Assembly: GCA_040544425.1 (NCBI GenBank)
Contig: JBEONO010000005.1
Span: forward strand, 194,030-258,029
Length of the DNA stretch: 64,000 nucleotides
Direction of reading: 5' to 3'
Origin: Solimicrobium sp040544425
GTDB lineage: Bacteria > Pseudomonadota > Gammaproteobacteria > Burkholderiales > Burkholderiaceae_D
The position numbers were made by a program, and so were the translations under genes. The first letter of the stretch is position 1, and each line of letters opens with the position of its first letter. The notes below the pieces were generated by a model. The model saw only the letters and a program-made list of their open reading frames with translations. It was not told where the DNA came from and searched no databases. Positions 1 through 6,304 of this stretch are shown piece by piece.

Positions 1-27
1 AAGCTCTAATGATTTGATGTGGAACAT
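1..27 (-). CDS. Start of a third condensin-operon ORF (partial, runs off left edge)
   Basis: An ATG at 25-27 on the minus strand opens a frame reading MFHIKSLEL to the window edge, six bases after the stop of the preceding gene. Only nine codons are visible. The tight spacing says it belongs to the same operon as the two genes upstream. A short start followed by a 'KSLxL' strand is how SMC-like ATPases of the MukB/MksB/JetC group tend to begin, and an ATPase is what the operon context predicts, but this is inference from very little sequence. Confidence 0.4.
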
Positions 28-33
28 GTTTTC

Positions 34-669
34 TTATTCGGTAATTGGATTGATTTTGAAGATGTCAGCTAAAGCGCCATTCAGAATGCGGTCTTTCAGT
101 GCGTCGGTATCCATTAACAAATCCAGCAACGGGCCTTCACAAATTAAATCGCCTTTGCGTTCGATAAAACCGAGGCGATTCAGACTGCCGAGGTTCATGT
201 CCATTTTGGTTTTTTTGCCGAGCTTGTCGCCGAAGTCGCTCAGCAATGCCTTGTACGAAATACCGATTGAGGCATCAGCGGCGCGCGGCATCGGCTTTTC
301 TTTGCCGAACATTTCAGTCTGATCCTGTTCACTGAGCAAATGCAAGGATTGTCGTTCACGTTTCGGCAAAATAATCAGGGCCCATAAAACCACCAGCAAT
401 GCGACACCGTCGCGTGCCAAACCGAAATTATTGTTTTGCCAGGTGTCGCGCGCACCGAACACTTTGGATTCGACATCGCGCACCAGCGCCAGGGTGACAT
501 GATCGGCATACACGTTATCAACGAACTTCATGCCGCAGGCCAGCAGTCGGGCATCGACATCGACGCGAAACAGTTCATCGGTCAAGGCACGCTTGACCAG
601 TTTATCTTCACGCTTCAAGGTTTGATGAGTAATCAGACGCGCAATTAATTGTTGTGATTCTTGGTTCAT
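34..669 (-). CDS. Putative KITE-type condensin subunit (MksE/JetB-like)
   Basis: This 211-residue soluble protein has no recognisable enzymatic motif. The C-terminal third, with 'SLNRLGFIERKGD' followed by an amphipathic helix containing 'EGPLLDLLMDTDALKDRI', reads as a winged-helix wing and helix, as in MukE/MksE/JetB KITE proteins that bind the kleisin. Its ATG overlaps the stop of the upstream gene in an ATGA arrangement, and a third ORF starts six bases after its stop. A pair of about 450 and 210 residues in this order matches JetA-JetB and MksF-MksE. The family call rests on size, order and fold-like pattern; I do not see a diagnostic signature. An unrelated two-gene winged-helix pair is the alternative. 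Confidence 0.5.
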   Translation of the reverse strand: MNQESQQLIARLITHQTLKREDKLVKRALTDELFRVDVDARLLACGMKFVDNVYADHVTLALVRDVESKVFGARDTWQNNNFGLARDGVALLVVLWALIILPKRERQSLHLLSEQDQTEMFGKEKPMPRAADASIGISYKALLSDFGDKLGKKTKMDMNLGSLNRLGFIERKGDLICEGPLLDLLMDTDALKDRILNGALADIFKINPITE

Positions 670-2006
670 AGGGGTGCAGTATCGGGGTCAATCACGTGCA
701 TTAGCCGGGCATCGGATAAGGCGGAAATTTCGGCGTCCTGCACGATGACCAGGTTGTCGGTCAATTCAAAAATCATCGGCAGATCGGACAGTCGTGCAGT
801 CGCGCCCTGCAGGCTGGCCTGCTCCTTGTCGCCAATCAGCGGTAACAGCGAAGCGCGGTATGAGGCTATGGCAAAACTGTTCGGCATCAACACATGCTGA
901 ACCTCTACGCCAACCGGCAATGCGCCTGCGTCCTGGCTAATGGTATGCAGGGACTCCAGCCAGGCATCCAGCTGGGTGTACAGGGCAGCTTCGTCCTGCA
1001 CCTGAAATAATGTGTCCAGGCCGCCTGGCAATGCGAAATTTTGATTCTGGCGTTCGGCAAACATCTCGGCCTCGGCCACGTCGATCATTTCGCCGGGCGT
1101 GATAAATAATGGTGTGACGGGCAGATCAATAGCATCATCTGCCAGGGACGCCAGATCGTCATGCGCCATCAGCCAACTCTTGATATCGGTGGTCGACAAT
1201 CCCGATTGACCAAGATGCACGCGTTGACGCTCGACTTGATTGAGCGCGCGCGAAAACATGCCCTGCATATTCAACAGCGCACTTTGCGCCCGGCCGATTG
1301 CCTGGGCTGCACGCTGGGTCGCTGGATCAGCATTGCCATCCTGGGTGATCGAATAAATAATTTTGGTGCCCTTTTCGACCCAGTCGCAGGCGTTATTCCA
1401 TTTACTTTGCGACGCTCGCAGGCGATATTCGGAGCCCGACGCAATCGCATCGCGAAATTCTTCGGTCAATTCAATCAGGCGTCCAAGCAGATGCTGCAAC
1501 TGTTCGACGGTCACGCCACCGAGTGCCTGAGCACCGGCCACCTGAGTCATCAGGAAGCCCATATCAGCTGCATCGGTTTCCTGATCCGCGGCAAACAGGC
1601 TGTCCAGTGCCGACAGCACATTGCGCGCCAAAGGCGACACCCGATACAGCGATGTGGCTGCTTCCCAGATTAATAATTGATGCGAACGCAAACGTGCCAG
1701 CACAGTATCCAAACTGTCTGGCTGGAGATACGCCAGTTTGGCGTTAATATCGGAGCGACTGAAACTGGAAGACTGGACATCGCCTGCCAGCTCCCGCAAG
1801 ACCAATAAACGCACCAGCACGCTGTCAAAGCCGCCGTGAAATAAAGCGGTGAAGGCTTGCAATACAGGTTGGGCACGTTTTAACTGATAAACCTGTTCGA
1901 TATCATCGAAGGCAACTTCAGGCTTAAAGTAGGCTTGCAGAGAACTGCCTTGATCTTCTGGTTCTTGGCTGTTCGGGTGGTCTGGTCCATTTTGCATGGA
2001 CTGCAT
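666..2006 (-). CDS. Putative kleisin-like condensin subunit (MksF/JetA-like)
   Basis: This helical soluble protein of about 446 residues has a winged-helix-like N-terminal half ('SRSDINAKLAYL', 'VLARLRSHQLL', 'LYRVSPLA'), a long helical middle and an acidic C-terminal part. That layout is the one expected of a bacterial kleisin of the MukF/MksF/JetA type. Its stop overlaps the next gene's ATG (ATGA), so the two are translationally coupled. The start is uncertain: the frame stays open to a GTG at 2132 inside the end of the diguanylate cyclase gene, but the first 42 residues look non-coding. I therefore prefer the ATG at 2006 (or 1997); neither has a clear Shine-Dalgarno. JetA-like (Wadjet) and MksF-like (housekeeping condensin) cannot be told apart without the off-window ATPase and any JetD nuclease. 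Confidence 0.5.
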   Translation of the reverse strand: MQSMQNGPDHPNSQEPEDQGSSLQAYFKPEVAFDDIEQVYQLKRAQPVLQAFTALFHGGFDSVLVRLLVLRELAGDVQSSSFSRSDINAKLAYLQPDSLDTVLARLRSHQLLIWEAATSLYRVSPLARNVLSALDSLFAADQETDAADMGFLMTQVAGAQALGGVTVEQLQHLLGRLIELTEEFRDAIASGSEYRLRASQSKWNNACDWVEKGTKIIYSITQDGNADPATQRAAQAIGRAQSALLNMQGMFSRALNQVERQRVHLGQSGLSTTDIKSWLMAHDDLASLADDAIDLPVTPLFITPGEMIDVAEAEMFAERQNQNFALPGGLDTLFQVQDEAALYTQLDAWLESLHTISQDAGALPVGVEVQHVLMPNSFAIASYRASLLPLIGDKEQASLQGATARLSDLPMIFELTDNLVIVQDAEISALSDARLMHVIDPDTAPL

Positions 2007-2112
2007 TTTAAAGTATATGAAGCTTTTTGGGGGTATCGAATTCAGGAGTGAATCGAAATTCGCCTCGAAGGAACTGCTTATGGCGTTAACAAAATCACTA
2101 TTTTTATCTGCC

Positions 2113-3207
2113 TCAGAACATATCCACATCACTGTTCATCATACTGGCTTCCTGCAATTTGCCCGCAGCGACCAGCTGCTCATAAAACGCCGTCTGATTG
2201 CGACCGTTTTCCTTGGCAAAATAAAGAGCCTTATCTGCCCGATCCATGATCGTGACTGATAAATCGGAGGGACTGATAAAAGTTGCACCGATACTGACCG
2301 TGACATTGCCGACCTGAGGGAAATGGTGTTGCTCGACCACCTTGCGAAAACGTTCCATGATCATATGCGCCAACTCTTCATTGACGTTGCGCAGGACCGC
2401 CACAAATTCTTCACCACCTACCCGAAACAGCAAATCGTATTCGCGGAAAGTCTCGGTCATACACTGGGAAAAATGCAATAACACTTCATCACCAACCAGA
2501 TGACCGAAGTTGTCATTGACTCTCTTGAAGTGGTCGATATCAAACAGGGCCAGGCAATACTGCACTTTCTCGACGTCGCGCTTGTTACTCTCACCGAGCG
2601 AAATAATAATCTGCATCATTTTGTCATCGAAAGATTTTCGATTCAAGAGGCCAGACAGATGGTCGCGCTGATTATCGTTCAGCAAGGCCAGGTAATTACG
2701 GTAGAAACCGATAAAAATCGACACCAGCTCCTGGTTTTGCTGGGACAGCTGTTTGCTTTGGACCGTCAAAAAGCCATTCACACCCTTTGAACCCGAAATG
2801 GGGAAAATGCTGCGAAAGGTTGGGTCGGGTTCTTGTGTGATCTGGTTGATTACTAATTCAGCACTGTCTCTGGCTTCCAGATATTGCGGTTGATCATTCA
2901 TCAACATCGGTTCTGGCAAAGCGTCTTCGAAGCGCTCTTCATAGCCAACCCGCACCAGAAACACTTGGGGATGCTCGGTTGATAATTGTTTAAGCGTGCG
3001 AATTTCGTACAGATTAATGAAATCAGCAACGATGATATTACTCAGCGTTTGAATGATGGAAATCTGAAAAGCCTTGATCTCTGGTTTTTCGATTAATTTT
3101 GCCAGAGAGAGCAACAGCTTGGATACATCTGAATTTGCCATAAATACGATAGCCTGATTAAAGTCGGGATTGGCTTTGTTTAATGACAATTGTGGAGCCC
3201 GCCACAT
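2113..3207 (-). CDS. Diguanylate cyclase (GGDEF domain), soluble
   Basis: This 364-residue cytoplasmic protein has an N-terminal sensor-like region (roughly residues 20-185, GAF-like in length, not assigned) and a C-terminal GGDEF domain that makes c-di-GMP from two GTP. The active-site motif is RVGGEEF. The inhibitory RxxD site is present as REYD, exactly five residues before GGEEF, so product inhibition is expected. 'LFDIDHFKRVND' supplies the metal-binding Asp. There is no signal peptide or membrane segment. An internal ATG at 3141 (residue 23, 'MANSDVSKLL') is an equally natural start; the upstream ATG has a GGGAAG just before it. The stop lies about 100 bp before the condensin-like pair, so co-transcription is possible. 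Confidence 0.85.
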   Translation of the reverse strand: MWRAPQLSLNKANPDFNQAIVFMANSDVSKLLLSLAKLIEKPEIKAFQISIIQTLSNIIVADFINLYEIRTLKQLSTEHPQVFLVRVGYEERFEDALPEPMLMNDQPQYLEARDSAELVINQITQEPDPTFRSIFPISGSKGVNGFLTVQSKQLSQQNQELVSIFIGFYRNYLALLNDNQRDHLSGLLNRKSFDDKMMQIIISLGESNKRDVEKVQYCLALFDIDHFKRVNDNFGHLVGDEVLLHFSQCMTETFREYDLLFRVGGEEFVAVLRNVNEELAHMIMERFRKVVEQHHFPQVGNVTVSIGATFISPSDLSVTIMDRADKALYFAKENGRNQTAFYEQLVAAGKLQEASMMNSDVDMF

Positions 3208-3297
3208 TGCTTCCCAAGCGGTGCCATATCGCTCGCTTTGTCACCATATTGAAATAGTAGAACATAGATACAGCTTTTGCGAGCAACTTTCGATTCT

Positions 3298-3900
3298 TTA
3301 ATTTGCCAGTGCCTTTTCCAATGGTTCCAACAGGGTGCGGCTGTCAGGCGTAGTCGTGCTGATAAAGCTGTCAACAACATTGCCCTTGCGGTCGATGAGA
3401 TATTTATAAAAATTCCACTTTGGTGTAGTCCCGGTTGCCTTGATCAGCTGCACATACAAGGGGTTAGCCAGGTCGCCCTGCACCGAGGACTTGGCAAACA
3501 TCGGGAATTTCACCCCATAAGTGTTATAGCAAAAATCAGCGATCTCCTTGGAACTGCCTGGCTCCTGCTTGCCAAAATCATTCGACGGAAAACCCAGCAC
3601 CACCAGTCCTTTGTCTGCATATTTTGCATACAAGGCTTCCAGACCCTCGTATTGTTTGGTGAAGCCGCAAAAGCTGGCCGTATTAACAACCAATACCACT
3701 TTGCCAGCGTACTGACACAAATCCTGTTTTGAATCGTCTTGCAGGCGATTGAATGTGTAATGCAATATCGCCGGACATACGGCAGGCGCAGCAGGGGTTG
3801 CTGACGGTGACGAAGGAGCTGACGTTTGTGCCAACGCAGCGAACGACAGGCAAGTGAGCATGCCAAGCACAGCAAATTTAAAATGCGACAGTAACCTCAT
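3298..3900 (-). CDS. Exported glutathione peroxidase-like thiol peroxidase
   Basis: Counted from the ATG at 3900, which has a good GGAGCAGG ribosome site, the protein has 200 residues. A signal peptide of about 24 residues ends in 'AALAQ', followed by a Ser/Pro/Ala linker. The glutathione peroxidase core then shows the catalytic Cys78 in 'NTASFCGFT' (Cys, not selenocysteine), Gln112 in 'FPSNDFGKQEP' and Trp162-Asn163 in 'KWNFYKYL', so the tetrad is intact. It should reduce peroxides in the periplasm using thioredoxin- or glutathione-like donors. It starts 28 bp after the second YeeE-type permease gene and is probably the last gene of the BigR-regulated operon, which would link sulfur and peroxide detoxification. 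Confidence 0.88.
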   Translation of the reverse strand: MRLLSHFKFAVLGMLTCLSFAALAQTSAPSSPSATPAAPAVCPAILHYTFNRLQDDSKQDLCQYAGKVVLVVNTASFCGFTKQYEGLEALYAKYADKGLVVLGFPSNDFGKQEPGSSKEIADFCYNTYGVKFPMFAKSSVQGDLANPLYVQLIKATGTTPKWNFYKYLIDRKGNVVDSFISTTTPDSRTLLEPLEKALAN

Positions 3901-3928
3901 TGTCCTGCTCCCAATTGAAAAATAAATA

Positions 3929-4384
3929 TCAAGGCCGCAGCTTATCATCACTCGCCGCTCTGCGCGCTAAAACAAACTGGTCGAATAGCTCAAAGAGCGC
4001 CATCCCTGCCAGCATAGCCGTGCCAAATACTACACTTTTCTGCACTCCCGCACCCAATAAAACCACTGCTGGCCCTGGACAGATCCCGGACAGACCCCAA
4101 CCCAATCCAAACATCGCACTGCCAACAAGCAGTTTTGCATCGATGTCTTTTGTGCCTGGAATTCTTAACGGTAAGCCCAACCACGAGAGCGACATTTTTC
4201 TGACCAAGCCAAAAGCCAGACTGGCAATACCCATTCCACCAACCATCACGAATGCCAGGCTTGGATCCCAGTTGCCGGCCAAATCCAGAAAGCCAAGGAC
4301 TTTGGCCGGATTACTCATCCCCGCTACAATCAGACCCAAACCAAAAAGCAGTCCACTGCCTAGCGCAAACAATAAGTTTGTCAT
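3929..4384 (-). CDS. YeeE/YedE-family sulfur permease, half-size subunit B
   Basis: This small hydrophobic protein of 151 residues has about four membrane segments. It belongs to the YeeE/YedE (sulf_transp, DUF395) family, which imports thiosulfate or related sulfur compounds. The family Cys motif is seen as 'LSGICPGPA' near residue 90. The ATG at 4384 has an AGGAG eight bases upstream; the upstream GTG does not. It follows another half-size subunit by 18 bp, and the two together would equal one full-length YeeE. In other proteobacteria such PmpA/PmpB-like pairs sit beside BigR and Blh, as here. Direction of transport and exact substrate cannot be read from the sequence. Confidence 0.85.
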   Translation of the reverse strand: MTNLLFALGSGLLFGLGLIVAGMSNPAKVLGFLDLAGNWDPSLAFVMVGGMGIASLAFGLVRKMSLSWLGLPLRIPGTKDIDAKLLVGSAMFGLGWGLSGICPGPAVVLLGAGVQKSVVFGTAMLAGMALFELFDQFVLARRAASDDKLRP

Positions 4385-4402
4385 TAAAAACACTCCTGTA
4401 AA

Positions 4403-4849
4403 TTAAGCCATCAGGTGGCGGACAACAAATACGGTGAGAAAGCCAGACAGCATGAAACTTAGAGTGGCTATCATCGAGCGCAGCGACAGGCGCGACAGAC
4501 CGCATATGCCGTGGCCGCTGGTACAGCCCGAACCAAGGCGGGTGCCGAAGCCAACCAATAAACCGGCGGCGATCAAGACAGCAGGCTTGGCATCAATAAC
4601 TGTCTCGGGCATAACTGCAAACCATGTGTAGACCCAAGGCGCCGCCAACAGTCCAGACAAAAACAGCAGACGCCACCAGATGTCTGCCGTCGCGCGCCTG
4701 GACAGGTCGCTGAGAATACCGCCGATGATGCCGCTGATGCCAGCGATCCGGCCGTTCCACAGCAATAAAACCGCAGCAGCAAGGCCAATTAAACCGCCGC
4801 CGATCAAACTGGCAACAGGCGTGAAATGCATGCTATCTATCGTAATCAT
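4403..4849 (-). CDS. YeeE/YedE-family sulfur permease, half-size subunit A
   Basis: This 148-residue membrane protein has about four hydrophobic segments and the family signature 'GSGCTSGHGICGLSR', with the conserved cysteines thought to hand the sulfur species through the membrane in TsuA/YeeE. The ATG at 4849 overlaps the stop of the ArsR-type regulator gene (ATGA), and GGAGAG precedes it. With the next gene it forms a split YeeE. The context of BigR upstream and persulfide dioxygenase across the promoter argues for handling of sulfide-derived or thiosulfate-like sulfur. Confidence 0.87.
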   Translation of the reverse strand: MITIDSMHFTPVASLIGGGLIGLAAAVLLLWNGRIAGISGIIGGILSDLSRRATADIWWRLLFLSGLLAAPWVYTWFAVMPETVIDAKPAVLIAAGLLVGFGTRLGSGCTSGHGICGLSRLSLRSMIATLSFMLSGFLTVFVVRHLMA

Positions 4850-5172
4850 TTTTTCTCTCCACAATACAGGTCATAAATTGTCTTTAGCAGTTGCAGCACC
4901 TTCGGATCCTGCACCGAATAAAAAATACGTTTGCCTTCCCGGCGCGTTTCAACCAGCCCTTCGCTGCGCAATACGCCAAGTTGTTGCGACAGGCTGGGTT
5001 GGCGCAGATTGACGCTCTCCTCCAGCTCACCAACTGACTGCTCTCCCAGACTTAATTGGCACAACAGCATCAGCCGATCCGCATTTGCCAAGGTGCGCAA
5101 CAGCGCCGCAGCGTCACCGGCAGCGGTTTGCATTTGCGGAAAATCAAGGACATGTTTGCTTTTCGAGACCAT
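4846..5172 (-). CDS. bigR: BigR/SqrR-type persulfide-sensing ArsR repressor
   Basis: This 108-residue ArsR-family winged-helix protein carries 'VNLRQPSLSQQLGVLRSEGLV' recognition-helix features followed by the wing 'RREGKRIFYSV'. It lacks the metal-binding CxC motif of ArsR/SmtB. Instead it has Cys38 in 'LMLLCQL' and Cys104 in 'LYCGE', the positions of the two cysteines that form a disulfide or polysulfide link in BigR and SqrR. It should repress its own operon and the divergent persulfide dioxygenase gene until reactive sulfur appears. Four 15-bp AT-rich repeats just upstream are the likely operator. The gene is coupled to the first permease by ATGA. Confidence 0.85.
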   Translation of the reverse strand: MVSKSKHVLDFPQMQTAAGDAAALLRTLANADRLMLLCQLSLGEQSVGELEESVNLRQPSLSQQLGVLRSEGLVETRREGKRIFYSVQDPKVLQLLKTIYDLYCGEKK

Positions 5173-5190
5173 CGTAAAATTTTATTGATT

Positions 5191-5250
5191 AATATTATAT
5201 TTTTCAATATTATATACTTTGATATTATGTATTTCAATATATTATTGATC
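5191..5250. promoter_or_regulatory. Four tandem 15-bp AT-rich elements, likely BigR operator array
   Basis: In the 85-bp gap between bigR and the divergent dioxygenase gene, related ten-mers start at 5191 (AATATTATAT), 5206 (AATATTATAT), 5221 (GATATTATGT) and 5236 (AATATATTAT), a strict 15-bp period. The linker is usually TTTTC or ATTTC. Known BigR operators are AT-rich and overlap the promoter, so this array probably covers both promoters. The repeat is seen directly; the protein that binds it is inferred. Confidence 0.65.
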
Positions 5251-5257
5251 GACCACC

Positions 5258-6124
5258 ATGATGACCAACCCGCAGATTCACCCGTTTTTTGACCACGCTA
5301 CCTCTACCATCACATATGTGGTGTTTGACCATATCGAGGGGCACGCAGCAATTATTGATCCGGTATTGGACTTTGAAGCCAGCTCCGGACGAACCGATAC
5401 CAAATCCGCCGATGCAGTCCTGGATTTTATTGCTGAGAACAAGTTAACCGTGCAGTGGATTTTAGAAACGCACGCGCATGCCGACCACATTTCGGCAGCC
5501 CATTACCTGCGCGATAAAGCCGGTGGCACAGTGGCAATTGGTGAACATATTGGTCAGGTACAGCAAGTGTTCAAAACGCTATTTAATTTTGGATCGGAAT
5601 TTGCTGTCGATGGCTCGCAATTCGATCACCTGTTTTCCGACAATGAGATATTCCAGATTGGCGATCTGACCGCGCAGGCGCTGTTTGTGCCGGGCCACAC
5701 CCCAGCCGATATGGCTTATCAGATTGGCGACGCCATCTTCGTCGGCGACACCCTGTTTATGCCCGATATCGGCACTGCGCGCTGTGACTTTCCCGGTGGT
5801 GACGCACACATGCTGTATCGATCAATCAAACGACTGTTGAGCTTGCCTGACCGAACCAGGCTATTCATGTGTCACGACTACCCCACTTCGGGTCGCGCAG
5901 CGCAATGGGAGAGCACCGTCGCAGAACAGAACGCTTACAACATCCATGTCAACGCCACCGTTTCGGAACAGGATTTTGTGCAACGCCGGCTGGCACGGGA
6001 TGCGACTCTGTCGATGCCAAATCTGATTTTGCCATCCATCCAGATCAACATTCGTGCCGGTCAATGGCCGGAACCTGAAAGCAACGGCATGGTGTATTTA
6101 AAGCTCCCGCTCAATGCACTTTAA
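5258..6124 (+). CDS. blh: Blh/ETHE1-type persulfide dioxygenase
   Basis: This 288-residue metallo-beta-lactamase-fold enzyme is expected to oxidise glutathione persulfide to sulfite and glutathione with one Fe(II). The metal motif THAHADH covers residues 71-77 (His72, His74, Asp76, His77). Further ligands are in 'VPGHTPADM' and 'FVGDTLFMPDIGT', and the C-terminal 'LFMCHDYP' is present. The 'ARCDFPGGDA' segment is typical of the Blh branch. Two ATG codons stand in tandem at 5258 and 5261; either may start translation, and no strong Shine-Dalgarno is visible in the AT-rich leader. It is transcribed divergently from bigR and probably derepressed by persulfide. No rhodanese is fused, but a single-domain rhodanese lies at 11.5 kb. 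Confidence 0.88.
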   Translation: MMTNPQIHPFFDHATSTITYVVFDHIEGHAAIIDPVLDFEASSGRTDTKSADAVLDFIAENKLTVQWILETHAHADHISAAHYLRDKAGGTVAIGEHIGQVQQVFKTLFNFGSEFAVDGSQFDHLFSDNEIFQIGDLTAQALFVPGHTPADMAYQIGDAIFVGDTLFMPDIGTARCDFPGGDAHMLYRSIKRLLSLPDRTRLFMCHDYPTSGRAAQWESTVAEQNAYNIHVNATVSEQDFVQRRLARDATLSMPNLILPSIQINIRAGQWPEPESNGMVYLKLPLNAL

Positions 6125-6194
6125 TAAAAAGCGATCGCCATACCATCGTCGGAGTCACTAAATTTCAACAATTCGTATTTGCGACGGAATCTGA

Positions 6195-6223
6195 TTGACT
6201 AACATCGTCGAGTTCTTTATGTT
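6195..6223 (+). promoter_or_regulatory. Candidate sigma-70 promoter for the S46 peptidase gene
   Basis: TTGACT at 6195-6200 and TATGTT at 6218-6223 are separated by exactly 17 bases, about 80 bp before the start codon at 6305. Nothing else in the 180-bp gap resembles a promoter as well. Confidence 0.45.
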
Positions 6224-6304
6224 AGGCGGCTTGGAAGGCAGTCTGCGGATTGCCACTACACCAGGTTCGATCATTTTCAACTCCAACACGAGACGATAAT
6301 TCCA

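Noticed and set aside
3900..4406. Plus-strand open frame of 168 codons over the YeeE-type gene
   Set aside because: It is antisense to a gene with family motifs and coupled starts, and its product has no recognisable feature.
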